This document shows positions 26,054-39,610 of a stretch of DNA of 64,000 bases, one piece after another; the first letter of the stretch is position 1, and each line of letters opens with the position of its first letter. The position numbers and the translations under genes are program-made. The stretch is from Ruoffia halotolerans (GTDB taxonomy: Bacteria; Bacillota; Bacilli; Lactobacillales; Aerococcaceae), in the NCBI RefSeq assembly GCF_014049385.1, contig NZ_JACAOA010000006.1, forward strand, positions 31,330 through 95,329, given 5' to 3'. Under the pieces are notes generated by a model. That model had not been told where the DNA came from. It saw only the letters and a list, made by a program, of their open reading frames with translations, and made no database searches.

Positions 26054-26094
26054 AATAAGTGTTAGTGAAATAGTTCACTGACTCTTATTTTTTG
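26054..26094 (+). terminator. Terminator of the fab operon
   Basis: AATAAGTGTTAGTGAA pairs with TTCACTGACTCTTATT with two mismatches and is followed by a T run. Confidence 0.75.
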
Positions 26095-26439
26095 TGACAA
26101 AATAATTCGATTAGGTGAAAAAAAGACGAAATGAATAAAAATATTTTATTAATTCCAAAAATAATAATGCCTTTAATATATTAAAAATAAACAGTTTACA
26201 ATTAAGTTATAGCTAGTATTTAAATAAAATTTTATATATAAATTCACTCAAAACATTAAATAGAAACAATTTATAAAAGTACTATAAAAAAAACACTATA
26301 ACAAACTCGTTTGAAATATCTAATTTGCTTATAATAAATGTTACAGTCGATTTTTTGTACTACAACAGAATTTCCTTATTGAAACACATTTTCAATGAAA
26401 ATATAACAACAAAAAAATTTTCAAATTTCAATCGACATA

Positions 26440-26460
26440 TTGTGAATGTTTTCTCAACAA
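26440..26460. promoter_or_regulatory. Weak Rex-like palindrome upstream of pdhA
   Basis: TTGTGAATGTTTTCTCAACAA has a perfect left Rex half-site (TTGTGAA) and an imperfect right half. Rex senses NADH/NAD+ and controls pyruvate metabolism in Firmicutes. This is only suggestive. Confidence 0.3.
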
Positions 26461-26476
26461 GCTTAAAATCAAGTTT

Positions 26477-26490
26477 TGTAAACGTTTTAT
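26477..26490. promoter_or_regulatory. cre-like site upstream of pdhA
   Basis: TGTAAACGTTTTAT matches the CcpA consensus TGWAANCGNTNWCA at the core but has a poor right end. It overlaps a TATAAT, so CcpA binding would repress. Confidence 0.4.
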
Positions 26491-26545
26491 AATATTTATA
26501 ATACTTGCAATTAATTAATGAGCGTGATAAATTAGAAGCAACTGA

Positions 26546-27718
<1,173 letters not shown>

Positions 27719-27720
27719 TC

Positions 27721-28698
27721 ATGGCTCAAATGACAATGATTCAAGCGATCACAAACGCTTTAGAAATTGAACTAGGCAACGATGACCGTACTTTAGTCTT
27801 CGGTGAAGACGTAGGAGCTAACGGTGGGGTATTCCGTGCCACAGAAGGCTTACAAGATAAATTTGGAGAGGAACGTGTATTTAACACACCTTTAGCAGAA
27901 TCTGGTATCGGTGGTTTAGCCGTTGGTTTAACATTTGAAAACTTCCGTCCAATTATGGAAATCCAATTCTTCGGATTTGTTTTCGAAGTTATGGACTCAA
28001 TTGTAGGACAAGCAGCGCGTACTCGTTACCGTACAGGTGGATCACGCACTATGCCAATCACAATCCGTTCACCTTTCGGTGGAGGAGTAGCAACACCAGA
28101 AATGCATGCGGACTCATTAGAAGGTCTAATTGCACAATCACCTGGTATTAAAGTTGTTATCCCATCTAACCCATATGATGCTAAAGGATTATTAATCTCT
28201 GCAATTCGTGATAATGACCCTGTTGTTTACTTAGAACATATGAAACTTTACCGTTCATTCCGTGAGGAAGTTCCAGAAGAAGAATATACAGTTCCATTAG
28301 GGAAAGCGAACATTGTTAAAGAAGGAACTGACGTTTCTATCATCACTTACGGTGCAATGGTTCGTGAAGCAATTTCAGCAGCAGAAGCGCTTGAAAAAGA
28401 AGGTATCTCAGCTGAAATCGTTGACTTACGTACTGTTCACCCATTAGATATCGAAACAATCGTTGCTTCAGCTGAAAAAACTGGACGTGTTGTCGTTGTG
28501 CAAGAAGCACAACGTCAAGCCGGTGTTGGTGAGAAAGTAATTTCTGAAATTTCACAACGTGCAATTCTTTCACTAAAAGCTCCAATTGGATTCGTAGCAG
28601 CTCCAAACACTGTCTTCTCATTCGGTATGGCAGAAAAAGACTGGTTACCAAATGCTGATGATATCGTAGCAAAAGTAAAAGAAGCTACTGATTTCTAA
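27721..28698 (+). CDS. pdhB: Pyruvate dehydrogenase E1 beta subunit
   Basis: Beta half of the E1 heterotetramer. It has the N-terminal transketolase-like domain ([33 protein letters not shown]) and the C-terminal domain with [13 protein letters not shown] and [13 protein letters not shown]. Length (325) is standard. It is two bases after the pdhA stop. Confidence 0.96.
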   Translation: MAQMTMIQAITNALEIELGNDDRTLVFGEDVGANGGVFRATEGLQDKFGEERVFNTPLAESGIGGLAVGLTFENFRPIMEIQFFGFVFEVMDSIVGQAARTRYRTGGSRTMPITIRSPFGGGVATPEMHADSLEGLIAQSPGIKVVIPSNPYDAKGLLISAIRDNDPVVYLEHMKLYRSFREEVPEEEYTVPLGKANIVKEGTDVSIITYGAMVREAISAAEALEKEGISAEIVDLRTVHPLDIETIVASAEKTGRVVVVQEAQRQAGVGEKVISEISQRAILSLKAPIGFVAAPNTVFSFGMAEKDWLPNADDIVAKVKEATDF

Positions 28699-28779
28699 AT
28701 ATAAATACTTAGGGTAGGACTGCTACTCTTTGGTTATTTGTTAAACATATCTGAAAACGAGAAAGGATGTAAACACCCA

Positions 28780-30447
28780 ATGGCATTTAAATTTAAATTA
28801 CCTGAATTAGGCGAAGGTATCGTTGAAGGTGAAGTTGTATCTTGGTTAGTTGCTGAAGGCGACCAAGTTCAAGAAGACGATATTTTAGTAGAAATTCAAA
28901 ATGATAAAGCAGTAGAAGAATTACCTTCTCCAGTAAGTGGAACAGTTTCAAAAATTGTTGCACAAGAAGGTGAAGTAACAACAGTTGGTCAAGTACTAAT
29001 AGAAATTGACGCACCTGGTTACGAAGATGAAGCTGAAGAAGAAGCGGCTCCAGCAGCACCAGCAACTCCAGCTCCAGCAGCACCAGTAGCTAAACCAGCA
29101 GCAGGTGGATCTAACTTCATGTTCCGTTTACCAGAATTAGGTGAAGGAATTGTTGAAGGTGAAGTTGTATCTTGGTTAGTAGCTGAAGGCGATACAGTTG
29201 AAGAAGATCAAATTCTTGTAGAAATTCAAAACGATAAAGCAGTAGAAGAACTACCATCACCATACGCTGGTAAAGTAGTTAAAATCCATGCATCAGAAGG
29301 AACAGTTGCAGTCGTTGATGATATCTTAGTTGAAATTGATGCACCGGACTACGAAGGTTCAGGCGAAGATACTCAATCAACTCCAGCATCACCAACAGGT
29401 GAAGCAGGCGAAGATCCAGCACAACAACCTGCTGATTCTAACGCTCAACCTGTAGCATCTACAGGTACTGCAGGCGTAAATAGCGCAACAGGACGCGTTC
29501 TAGCAATGCCTTCTGTACGTAAATTAGCACGTGACAAAGGAATTGATATCACATCAGTAACACCATCTGGTAAAGGTGGACGTGTTACAGCTGATGACGT
29601 GAATAACTTTGATCCAAATCAAACAACAGCTCAAGCTCCAGTGGCAGTAGCAGCACAAACTGAAACAGCTTCTGAAGTGAAAGCAGCTCCAGCTAAAGCA
29701 GCACCAGCTAAAACAGCAGAACCAGCTTCTGTACCAGTTTCAGAACGTCAAACTCGCGAACCTATGTCAGGTATGCGTAAAGCAATTGCTCGTGCAATGG
29801 TTAACTCTAAACATACAGCACCTCATGTTACATTACATGACGAAATTGAAGTTTCTAAATTATGGGATCACCGTAAGAAATTCAAAAATGTTGCTGCAGA
29901 ACGCGATACTAAATTAACATTTTTACCATATGTTGTTAAAGCTTTAGTAGCAGCTGTTAAGAAATACCCAGTATTAAACGCATCGATTGATGACTCAACT
30001 AACGAAATAGTTTACAAAAACTACTTCAATATCGGAATTGCAACAGATACAGATCGTGGATTATACGTACCAAATATTAAAGATGCTAACGCATTAAGCA
30101 TGTTTGATATTGCTGACGCAATCACTGATTTATCAAGTAAAGCTCACGAAGGTAAATTATCTGCTACTGAAATGGGAGATGGAACTGTTACAATTTCAAA
30201 TATCGGTTCTGCAGGTGGTAAATGGTTCACACCAGTTATCAATTATCCAGAAGTAGCTATCTTAGGTTTCGGTTCAATTGTACAACAACCTGTTGTTAAT
30301 GACGAAGGTGAATTAGCAGTTGGACGTGTTGTTAAATTGTCATTAAGTTTTGACCACCGTATCGTTGACGGTGCTACAGCACAACACGCTATGAACGAAA
30401 TCAAACGTTACTTAGCAGATCCAGAATTATTGTTAATGGAAGGATAA
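28780..30447 (+). CDS. pdhC: Dihydrolipoamide acetyltransferase (PDH E2), two lipoyl domains
   Basis: Core of the PDH complex; moves acetyl groups from E1 to CoA. Two nearly identical lipoyl domains, each with the QNDKAVEELPSP lipoylation site, occupy about residues 1-80 and 108-190. They are joined by Ala/Pro-rich linkers. The peripheral-subunit-binding domain (MPSVRKLARDKGIDI) follows, then the catalytic domain with SFDHRIVDGA. ATG 28780 gives MAFKFKLPELGEG, the canonical start; the upstream in-frame extension to 28738 is rejected. Two lipoyl domains are typical of enterococcal-type E2. Confidence 0.95.
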   Translation: MAFKFKLPELGEGIVEGEVVSWLVAEGDQVQEDDILVEIQNDKAVEELPSPVSGTVSKIVAQEGEVTTVGQVLIEIDAPGYEDEAEEEAAPAAPATPAPAAPVAKPAAGGSNFMFRLPELGEGIVEGEVVSWLVAEGDTVEEDQILVEIQNDKAVEELPSPYAGKVVKIHASEGTVAVVDDILVEIDAPDYEGSGEDTQSTPASPTGEAGEDPAQQPADSNAQPVASTGTAGVNSATGRVLAMPSVRKLARDKGIDITSVTPSGKGGRVTADDVNNFDPNQTTAQAPVAVAAQTETASEVKAAPAKAAPAKTAEPASVPVSERQTREPMSGMRKAIARAMVNSKHTAPHVTLHDEIEVSKLWDHRKKFKNVAAERDTKLTFLPYVVKALVAAVKKYPVLNASIDDSTNEIVYKNYFNIGIATDTDRGLYVPNIKDANALSMFDIADAITDLSSKAHEGKLSATEMGDGTVTISNIGSAGGKWFTPVINYPEVAILGFGSIVQQPVVNDEGELAVGRVVKLSLSFDHRIVDGATAQHAMNEIKRYLADPELLLMEG

Positions 30448-30460
30448 GGTGAATAAATAA

Positions 30461-31867
30461 ATGGTAGTTGGAGATTTCGCAGTTGAATTAGATACAGTAG
30501 TTATCGGTTCAGGCCCTGGTGGATATGTTGCAGCGATTCGTGCAGCACAACTGGGCCAAAAAGTTACCATCATTGAACGTGAACATATTGGTGGGGTTTG
30601 TTTAAACGTAGGATGTATTCCTTCTAAAGCACTTATTAGTGCTGGACATGCATACCACAATGCACAAAACAGTGAAGTATTTGGTGTAACAACTAACGAA
30701 GTTAAATTAGACTTCAAACGCACACAAGAATGGAAAGACAACACAGTTGTTGCCAAATTAACGGGTGGCGTTGAAATGTTACTGAAAAAGAATAAAGTTG
30801 AAATCATTAAGGGAGAAGCTTTCTTACAAGATGATCATCATTTACGTGTTATTCATGAAGATGGCGCAGAAAGTTATTCATACAAAAATGCAATCATCGC
30901 CACAGGTTCTCGACCAATTGAAATCCCAGGATTCAAATTTGGTGGACGTGTTATCGATTCAACTGGTGCTTTAAACTTAACAGAAGTACCTAAAAAATTA
31001 GTTGTTATTGGTGGTGGAGTGATTGGTTCGGAATTAGGTATGGCTTATGCTAACTTAGGTTCTGAAGTAACTATCCTTGAAGGTTCACCTCAATTATTAC
31101 CATCGTTTGAAAAAGACATGGTAAGAGTTGTTGAGAAAGAAATGAAAAACCGTAATATGACTGTTCATACAGGCGCAATGGCTAAAGAAGCAGTTGATAA
31201 CGGAGATTCAGTTACTGTTAAATTTGAAGTTAACGGTAAAGAAGAAGAAGTAAATGCTGATTACGTATTAGTATCAGTAGGACGTCGTCCAAACACTGAC
31301 GAAATGGGCTTAGAGTTAGCAGGCGTTAAGATGACTGATCGTGGTTTAATCGAAGTTGATAACCAAGGTCGTACTAACTTACCTAACATCTATGCAATTG
31401 GTGATATCGTTGCTGGTGCGGCATTAGCACATAAAGCTTCATACGAAGGTAAAGTTGCAGCAGCTGCAATCAGTGGAGAAGCTGATACTGTAGATTACGT
31501 TGCAATGCCAGCTGTAGCATTTACAGATCCAGAATTAGCTTCTGGAGGTCATACTGCAAAAACAGCTAAAGATGCTGGATTATCAGTTAAAGCATCTAAA
31601 TTCCCATTCGGTGGTAACGGTCGTGCAATTTCATTAGACCAAACTGAAGGATTCGTTCGTTTAGTAACTACAACAGAAGATAATATTCTTGTTGGTGCTC
31701 AAGTAGTAGGTCCGAACGCATCCGAGGTAATAACTGAATTAATCCTTGCTGTAGAAGGTGGCTTAAATGCAGAAGATTTAGCATTAACTATTCACTCTCA
31801 CCCATCATTAGGTGAAGTTGTAATGGATACTGCTGAATTAGCATTAGGACAACCCATCCACATTTAA
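30461..31867 (+). CDS. pdhD: Dihydrolipoamide dehydrogenase (PDH E3)
   Basis: FAD enzyme that reoxidises the lipoyl groups with NAD+. It has [17 protein letters not shown] at the FAD site, the redox disulfide [16 protein letters not shown] loop [14 protein letters not shown] motif YAIGDIV, and the C-terminal His-Glu pair in [10 protein letters not shown]. It carries a short N-terminal extension ([11 protein letters not shown]), as in other Firmicutes PDH E3 proteins. Length is 468. A strong terminator follows. Confidence 0.96.
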   Translation: MVVGDFAVELDTVVIGSGPGGYVAAIRAAQLGQKVTIIEREHIGGVCLNVGCIPSKALISAGHAYHNAQNSEVFGVTTNEVKLDFKRTQEWKDNTVVAKLTGGVEMLLKKNKVEIIKGEAFLQDDHHLRVIHEDGAESYSYKNAIIATGSRPIEIPGFKFGGRVIDSTGALNLTEVPKKLVVIGGGVIGSELGMAYANLGSEVTILEGSPQLLPSFEKDMVRVVEKEMKNRNMTVHTGAMAKEAVDNGDSVTVKFEVNGKEEEVNADYVLVSVGRRPNTDEMGLELAGVKMTDRGLIEVDNQGRTNLPNIYAIGDIVAGAALAHKASYEGKVAAAAISGEADTVDYVAMPAVAFTDPELASGGHTAKTAKDAGLSVKASKFPFGGNGRAISLDQTEGFVRLVTTTEDNILVGAQVVGPNASEVITELILAVEGGLNAEDLALTIHSHPSLGEVVMDTAELALGQPIHI

Positions 31868-31877
31868 TTTAATTTTT

Positions 31878-31914
31878 GAGAGAGTAAGTAAAAAACTTAC
31901 TCTCTCTTTTTTTT
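31878..31914 (+). terminator. pdh operon terminator
   Basis: GAGAGAGTAAGT pairs perfectly with ACTTACTCTCTC around a five-A loop, followed by T8. Confidence 0.9.
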
Positions 31915-32341
31915 GCATATTTTATAAACTATAACAACATGTGGGTGTGTATAAAGTACAAAAGAACACTAAAAAAACTTGAAATATTGAAAAATAAATT
32001 GTTTTTATTTTTTTGTATGCATTGGATTTAATCTAGGTGGTAGCGCAATCATTATGAAATATATAAAAATAATCGCCCGAAAAAATTAAAATAAAAAATA
32101 AAATATTTTTTGTTAGTAAACTTAATGCAAAAAAATAAAAACTATAATGTTAAATATATTCAAGGTCAATATAATCCTACACAAAAAAACGCTGTGATTA
32201 CTGACTAGTAAGTATTTGTGTTAATGTAATTTCCATGGTAAAATAAAAAATGTTGAATAAATATTTATTAGCTTATTATTTGACGTGATACAAACTATAA
32301 AAAGTTTGTGCACAATATTTTTAAAGAAAGAGGGGTCGCTT
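31915..32341. other. AT-rich region upstream of atpB
   Basis: No gene is seen. In particular there is no atpI reading frame, which often precedes atpB in Firmicutes. The right half carries the candidate atp promoter (32216-32244) and a TTGACG near 32280. Confidence 0.5.
32216..32244 (+). promoter_or_regulatory. Candidate atp operon promoter
   Basis: TTGTGT (32216-32221) is separated by exactly 17 bp from TAAAAT (32239-32244), about 100 bp before the atpB start. Neither box is perfect. Confidence 0.4.
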
Positions 32342-33058
32342 TTGAGTGAGACAAAATTAGTTAATATATTCGGTATTAATGTTGGATTTAATACATTAGT
32401 TGCAATGATTGCTACTTTGATTATTGTATTTCTTCTATCTTTATTTTTCACACGTAAACTGAAGGTTGAGAATCCTGGAAAGACACAAACTGTCTTTGAG
32501 TATTTAATATCATTTATTAATGGGATTGTTGAGGAATCTTTTGGTAATCAAATTCAACCTGTCTACGTCATGTTAGCTTTGACGCTATTTCTATTCGTTT
32601 TCGTATCAAATGTGCTTGGTTTACCATTTTTAGTGGAAGCTCATGAGATTTCGTATTGGAAAAGTCCGACAGCGGATCCAATCGTCTGTATTGCATTAGC
32701 TCTTACTATGAATTTCATTTCGCATATTCTAGGGATCAAGAAATTTGGTTTTGGCAAATATTTCAAAAAGAATTATGCTACACCTAATGTAGCCGTACTC
32801 CCGATTAAAGTTGTAGATGAAATTATTTCAATTGCTACTTTGTCATTACGTTTATTTGGGAATATCTTTGCAGGTGAGATACTACTCGCATTAATCGCTC
32901 AATTAGGTAACAGTTTCGGCTTAGTTACTTGGTTAGCTGGGATACCATTACAAATGGTATGGCAAGGATTTTCATTATTCATTGGGGCATTACAAGCATA
33001 TATCTTTGTAACGTTATCCATGGTTTATTTATCACAAAAAGTTGTTACTGATCATTAA
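32342..33058 (+). CDS. atpB: ATP synthase subunit a
   Basis: Stator half of the proton channel in FO. About five to six membrane helices are present. The essential Arg is in SLRLFGNIFAGEIL, and the last helix ends LQAYIFVTLSMVYLSQ. The start is placed at TTG 32342, 6-8 nt after AGAGGGG. The frame stays open upstream, but residues before this point look unlike subunit a. Length is 238. It is the first gene of atpBEFHAGDC. Confidence 0.93.
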   Translation: MSETKLVNIFGINVGFNTLVAMIATLIIVFLLSLFFTRKLKVENPGKTQTVFEYLISFINGIVEESFGNQIQPVYVMLALTLFLFVFVSNVLGLPFLVEAHEISYWKSPTADPIVCIALALTMNFISHILGIKKFGFGKYFKKNYATPNVAVLPIKVVDEIISIATLSLRLFGNIFAGEILLALIAQLGNSFGLVTWLAGIPLQMVWQGFSLFIGALQAYIFVTLSMVYLSQKVVTDH

Positions 33059-33088
33059 AATTTTAAAATATAAAGGAGACATGTAATT

Positions 33089-33301
33089 ATGAACGGAATT
33101 GGTGCTGCAATAGCGATTGCTTTCGCTGCTTTAGGGTCTGCGATCGGGAACGGTATGGTTATTTCAAAAGCAATTGAGTCGATGGCTCGACAACCAGAAA
33201 TGGAAAGTAAAATTAGAGGGACAATGTTTATCGGTGTAGGTATGATCGAGGCTATCCCAATTATGGCTGCCGTTATTGCATTCATGTTAATATTCATGTA
33301 A
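33089..33301 (+). CDS. atpE: ATP synthase subunit c
   Basis: Two-helix proteolipid of the FO ring, 70 residues. The polar loop is ARQPEME and the carboxylate is the Glu in GMIEAIPIMAAVIAF. The Na+ signature (Gln in helix 1, Glu-Ser in helix 2) is absent: the positions read Asn and Glu-Ala. Proton coupling is therefore the reasonable inference. AAAGGAG precedes the ATG. Confidence 0.95.
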   Translation: MNGIGAAIAIAFAALGSAIGNGMVISKAIESMARQPEMESKIRGTMFIGVGMIEAIPIMAAVIAFMLIFM

Positions 33302-33331
33302 GAATTAACTACGGAAAATGGAGGGAATTAA

Positions 33332-33844
33332 ATGCTTGAATCAATACTTCAAACAGGAGTAGGTCATTTCTTAATGACAATTATATCCTTCGCTATTCTT
33401 TTATTTATCGTTTCTAAATTTGCTTGGGATCCCATATCAAAGATTCTACAAGAACGTGAAGAAATGATTGAAAGTAATATTAACGATGCTAAAACAGCGA
33501 AAAAAAATGCTGAAGCAACGGAAGATGAAGCAAGGGAAATGCTTACTAACGCGAGAACTGAAGCCAACAAATTAGTACAAGATACAAAATGGCAAGTTTC
33601 AAAGATGAAAGCTGATCAAATTGAACAAGCAAAAGAAGAGATAGAAGAAATGCGCACACAAGCAGAACTATCTATTCAACGCGAACGTAGACAAATGCTA
33701 GAATCAATGGAAGATCAAATTGGTAAATTATCTATCGAAATTGCTGAACAAGTATTAAGACGTGAAGTAAATTCGAAAGACCACCAACAATTGATATCAG
33801 AATTAGTATTAGAAATGGATGCGAGTATAAATGAAAGTAGATAA
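33332..33844 (+). CDS. atpF: ATP synthase subunit b
   Basis: Peripheral stalk. One N-terminal membrane helix (LMTIISFAILLFIVSKFAW) is followed by a long charged coiled coil (about residues 30-155). Length (170) is ordinary, so the b subunit does not compensate in size for the short delta. Its 3' end overlaps atpH by 14 bp. Confidence 0.94.
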   Translation: MLESILQTGVGHFLMTIISFAILLFIVSKFAWDPISKILQEREEMIESNINDAKTAKKNAEATEDEAREMLTNARTEANKLVQDTKWQVSKMKADQIEQAKEEIEEMRTQAELSIQRERRQMLESMEDQIGKLSIEIAEQVLRREVNSKDHQQLISELVLEMDASINESR

Positions 33845-34187
33845 TATAAATAATTCACTTAATGAAGAACAATTACTACGACAACTTGCTTCATCTTCTA
33901 TCAACAAAAAACGAATCAGACAAGCAAGTGAGCAAGGTGATTATCGTTCGAATGAAAAAGTGAGAATAACAAGTGCACAACAATTAACTGATGAAGAAAG
34001 AAAAACAGTGATTGATGCGGTGAGTCATGTCATTCCTTTCGACAATGATAAAGTCGATTTTCGTGTAGATCCATCCATGATAGCTGGAATCAGAGTACAA
34101 AGTACAACTTACTTTTACGATAACAGCTTAAAACGTAAACTAAATGATTTAAATGGTTATCTACACAAACAAATCAATATGAAATAG
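33831..34187 (+). CDS. atpH: ATP synthase delta subunit lacking the N-terminal domain
   Basis: Only 118 residues against about 180 in other bacteria. Residues 43-112 match the C-terminal delta domain (VRITSAQQLTDEERK, then VDPSMIAGIRV at 79-89 and DNSLKRKLNDL at 97-107). That domain holds delta to subunit b. The six-helix N-terminal domain that caps the alpha subunits, about 105 residues, is replaced by about 42 charged residues of unclear fold. The gap between atpF and atpA is fully used, so no missing part is hidden there or lost to a frameshift. The start overlaps atpF. Confidence 0.85.
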   Translation: MKVDNINNSLNEEQLLRQLASSSINKKRIRQASEQGDYRSNEKVRITSAQQLTDEERKTVIDAVSHVIPFDNDKVDFRVDPSMIAGIRVQSTTYFYDNSLKRKLNDLNGYLHKQINMK

Positions 34188-34198
34188 AGGTGAAATGA

Positions 34199-35710
34199 TT
34201 GGAAACTGAAAAATTAACTACGCGGTTACGTCAACAAATCCAACAATTTGATGCATCACATCACCTTGAAGAGATTGGAATCATTTCTTTCGTTGGGGAT
34301 GGTATTGCCAGAGTCAATGGCTTAGATAATGCCATGAACGGTGAGATGATTGAATTCGCTAACGGTACTATTGGAATGGTACAAAACTTAGAAAAAGATG
34401 ATATCGGTGTGATTATCCTTGGAGAATATGTTGATATTGACGAAGGAGATTTAGTTCGTCGGACGAATCGAGTGATGCAGGTTCCAGTAGGAGAAGCCCT
34501 ATTAGGAAGAGTTGTCAATCCACTGGGAGAACCCTTAGATGGGAATGGACAAATTATCACTAAGAAAAATCGTCCGATTGAAGCAGAAGCACCAGCAATT
34601 ATGGATAGAGAAAGTGTTGCTGAGCCATTGCAAACTGGGATTAAATCCATTGATACATTAGTTCCAATTGGACGTGGACAACGTGAATTAATAATCGGAG
34701 ACAGAAAGACGGGTAAGACAACTTTAGCAGTAGATACAATTATTAATCAAAAAGATGAAGATGTGATTTGTATTTATGTAGCGATTGGTCAAAAAGAATC
34801 TACTGTTAAAAACTTAGTGACAACACTGGAACGTCACGGAGCGATGGATCATACGATCGTTGTTTCTGCGAGTGCTTCATCTATGTCTAGTTTATTATAT
34901 TTAGCTCCATATGCGGCTACAGCTATGGGTGAAGAGTTTATGTATAACGGACGTCACGTATTAATTATTTATGATGATTTATCAAAACAAGCAGCAGCTT
35001 ATCGTGAGATGAGTTTATTACTTAAAAGACCACCCGGACGGGAAGCATATCCCGGTGATGTATTCTACTTACACTCACGCTTATTAGAACGTTCAGCTAA
35101 ATTGAATAAAGAAATGGGTGGCGGTTCAATGACTGCTTTACCGATTGTAGAAACACTTGCTGGAGATATATCTGCATATATTCCAACAAACGTTATTTCG
35201 ATTACAGATGGACAGATCTTCTTGGATCAAAATCTATTCTTCTCTGGTGTAAGACCTGCCGTTGATGCAGGGTTATCAGTATCTCGTGTAGGGGGATCAG
35301 CACAATTGAAGGCAATGAAGAAAGTTGCCGGGACACTTCGCTTAAACTTAGCAAGTTATCGAGAACTCGAGGCATTCTCTCAATTTGGAGCAGATTTAGA
35401 TGAGTCCACTCAAAGAAGATTAGATCAAGGTAAATTAACGGTTGAAGTATTAAAACAATCGTCTCATTCACCAATACCCGTAGCGAATCAAGTCATTATG
35501 TTATTTGCTTTAACTCACGGATATTTAGAAAATATCCCTGTTGATCAAGTGAAATACTATGAAGAGCAATTATACGATTATATCGAGACAACATACTCAG
35601 ACGTCTTGAGAGAAATTGTAGATACGGGTGATTTACCGGATCAAGAAAGATTAGATAATTTATTAAGTAACTTTGGAGAAATGTTTCGAACAACGCAAAC
35701 AGTAGATTAA
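34199..35710 (+). CDS. atpA: ATP synthase alpha subunit
   Basis: Non-catalytic nucleotide-binding subunit of F1. It has P-loop GDRKTGKT, the [18 protein letters not shown] segment, and [20 protein letters not shown]. The N-terminal helix ([14 protein letters not shown]), which in other enzymes binds the delta N-terminal domain, is still present although that domain is missing from AtpH. The start is TTG 34199 after AGAGGTGA. Length is 503. Confidence 0.96.
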   Translation: METEKLTTRLRQQIQQFDASHHLEEIGIISFVGDGIARVNGLDNAMNGEMIEFANGTIGMVQNLEKDDIGVIILGEYVDIDEGDLVRRTNRVMQVPVGEALLGRVVNPLGEPLDGNGQIITKKNRPIEAEAPAIMDRESVAEPLQTGIKSIDTLVPIGRGQRELIIGDRKTGKTTLAVDTIINQKDEDVICIYVAIGQKESTVKNLVTTLERHGAMDHTIVVSASASSMSSLLYLAPYAATAMGEEFMYNGRHVLIIYDDLSKQAAAYREMSLLLKRPPGREAYPGDVFYLHSRLLERSAKLNKEMGGGSMTALPIVETLAGDISAYIPTNVISITDGQIFLDQNLFFSGVRPAVDAGLSVSRVGGSAQLKAMKKVAGTLRLNLASYRELEAFSQFGADLDESTQRRLDQGKLTVEVLKQSSHSPIPVANQVIMLFALTHGYLENIPVDQVKYYEEQLYDYIETTYSDVLREIVDTGDLPDQERLDNLLSNFGEMFRTTQTVD

Positions 35711-35725
35711 TCGAGGTGATATATA

Positions 35726-38106
<2,381 letters not shown>

Positions 38107-38138
38107 ATAATTCGATTCAGGAAGTGAGGTAAGTAACA

Positions 38139-38573
38139 TTGGCTAAAAAACACGAACTATTACAAGTGAATATTTATGCTCCTGAAGGATTAATTTATAC
38201 TCACTACTCACGAGGTATTGTAGTGAAGACAACAGACGGAGAGATGACGATACTTCCCAATCATATTCCAGTGATCACATCGTTAACGGTTGGTTCAATT
38301 AAAGTGAGCCGACGTGAGGAATCGATGGCGGATAACTATATTGCGATAAATGGTGGTATTCTCGAAATGCATGATAATGTTGTTGAAATTACTGCGACGT
38401 ATGCGATTCGTTCAAGAGATATTGACGAAGGGAAAGCACTTATTGAGAAACAACAGGCCGAGGCAGAATTAGAAACCGCCTTATCAAATAATGATACAGT
38501 TGCTCACCGTCGTGCTCGTATTGCTTTGAATCGAGCAATTAATAAGATTAACGTTAAGGCAAAAAATATTTAA
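38139..38573 (+). CDS. atpC: ATP synthase epsilon subunit
   Basis: Regulatory rotor subunit. The N-terminal beta-sandwich (VNIYAPEGLIYTH, GEMTILPNHIPVITSL) is followed by a C-terminal two-helix hairpin ending RARIALNRAINKINV. Length is 144. The start is TTG 38139 after GAAGTGAGG. It is the last gene of the operon, followed by a terminator. Confidence 0.95.
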   Translation: MAKKHELLQVNIYAPEGLIYTHYSRGIVVKTTDGEMTILPNHIPVITSLTVGSIKVSRREESMADNYIAINGGILEMHDNVVEITATYAIRSRDIDEGKALIEKQQAEAELETALSNNDTVAHRRARIALNRAINKINVKAKNI

Positions 38574-38575
38574 AA

Positions 38576-38618
38576 ATATCCAGAACCTACTTACTAAAGT
38601 CAGGTCTGGATATTTTTT
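38576..38618 (+). terminator. atp operon terminator
   Basis: ATATCCAGAACCT pairs with AGGTCTGGATAT with one bulge, followed by T6. Confidence 0.85.
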
Positions 38619-38622
38619 ATAT

Positions 38623-38970
38623 TTATTTAATTAATTTGTGAAGAGGTTTATAAATCTGATTAAGTGTTTGATATAAATCAGAATCTTCTGTTTCCTTCGA
38701 AAGGGTCCGTGACAGATTCTTAATTGTTGCAATGTATTTCGAGGCTAAAGTAGAAATTGATGCTTTATCAGTGCCTTTAAGCTGTTGAGCTTCTTTTATA
38801 ATAACATTCTTTAAAAGCGATAAATTACGACGTGCATCTGGTCTTTTCTTATCATCAAGTAAAAGCATGCCATTATCAGCTAAACGTCTTAAATCGCGAA
38901 TATGTTGCGTTAGATCCGTATCATTTGAGTCTTGGAGTAAAGCTTCTCTTGTCATTTCATTTATATCCAT
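38623..38970 (-). CDS. Hypothetical all-helical protein
   Basis: A 115-residue charged protein that I do not recognise. It looks entirely helical, with heptad-like stretches (LRRLADNGMLLLDD, then LSLLKNVIIKEAQQL) and no membrane helix, signal peptide or Cys. A good AAAGGAG lies 9 nt before the ATG, which argues that it is real. It is monocistronic and convergent with atpC, sharing the AT-rich gap with the terminator. No function can be proposed. Confidence 0.7.
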   Translation of the reverse strand: MDINEMTREALLQDSNDTDLTQHIRDLRRLADNGMLLLDDKKRPDARRNLSLLKNVIIKEAQQLKGTDKASISTLASKYIATIKNLSRTLSKETEDSDLYQTLNQIYKPLHKLIK

Positions 38971-39059
38971 TGCATCTTGCTCCTTTTCTTCATTGATACA
39001 TTCATTGTAACAAGATATACTAAAAAGAATGATGATTCTAACTTGAAAAGGAGTAAATT

Positions 39060-39554
39060 ATGCAGAAAAAACAAACATGGATTGATTATTATAATATGGA
39101 AGCCCATCCTGAGGGTGGCTATTTTCATCAAGTGTTAAAGTCAGACGAAACTTTTGAAAGAGAAAATCAATCTCCAACGGCACTTTATACGAGTATATAC
39201 TTTCTGTTAACTGATTCAAATCCGTCCAGATTTCATCGTTTAACTTCTGATGAGATTTGGTACTATCATTATGGGAATCCATTAACAGTTCATATGATTA
39301 CTCCAGAAGGGGAGTATCAACAAGTTTATTTAGGGACGGACATCGAAAAAGGCCAAGTGCTTCAAGCGGTCGTACCTAAAAATACGATTTTTGGATCGAC
39401 GGTTGAAGAGAAAGACGGTTATTCGCTTGTAGGTTGTATGGTGAGTCCTGGCTTTAAATTTGAAGACTTTGAATTATTTGAACGACAAGTTCTACTAGAA
39501 AAATACCCCGAACATAAAGAAATTATTACTCGCTTAACTACAGAAGAAAAATAA
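39060..39554 (+). CDS. Cupin superfamily protein (DUF985/cupin_5)
   Basis: Beta-barrel protein of the cupin_5 family, 164 residues. Family hallmarks are NMEAHPEGGYFHQV at the N-terminus, TSIYFLL, SRFHRLTSDEIWYYHYGNPL, VVPKNTIFGS, and VGCMVSPGFKFEDFEL at the C-terminus. The conserved His and Glu suggest a metal or sugar-type ligand, but no substrate is established for the family that I can assert. AAAAGGAG lies before the ATG. Confidence 0.85.
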   Translation: MQKKQTWIDYYNMEAHPEGGYFHQVLKSDETFERENQSPTALYTSIYFLLTDSNPSRFHRLTSDEIWYYHYGNPLTVHMITPEGEYQQVYLGTDIEKGQVLQAVVPKNTIFGSTVEEKDGYSLVGCMVSPGFKFEDFELFERQVLLEKYPEHKEIITRLTTEEK

Positions 39555-39565
39555 TTTAAAAAAAT

Positions 39566-39604
39566 AAGCCACACTAGATTTAATTTTCTAGTGTGGCCTT
39601 TATC
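39566..39604. terminator. Bidirectional terminator between cupin and lctO
   Basis: GCCACACTAGA pairs perfectly with TCTAGTGTGGC. It is flanked by a poly-A stretch on the left and T-rich sequence on the right, so it can end transcripts from both sides. Confidence 0.85.
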
Positions 39605-39610
39605 ATGTGA

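Noticed and set aside
28793..29083. Leu-rich minus-strand frame opposite the lipoyl domains
   Set aside because: It is an antisense shadow of the repetitive E2 coding sequence with no start signal.
31915..32341. Hidden atpI gene or riboswitch before atpB
   Set aside because: All frames are short and broken, and no conserved RNA fold could be recognised; only AT-rich promoter-like sequence is present.
33089..33301. Na+-coupled ATP synthase
   Set aside because: The c subunit lacks the Gln and Glu-Ser sodium ligands; Asn and Glu-Ala are found instead, so proton coupling is more likely.
34261..34650. 129-codon minus-strand frame opposite atpA
   Set aside because: It lies wholly inside the conserved alpha subunit gene and matches no family.
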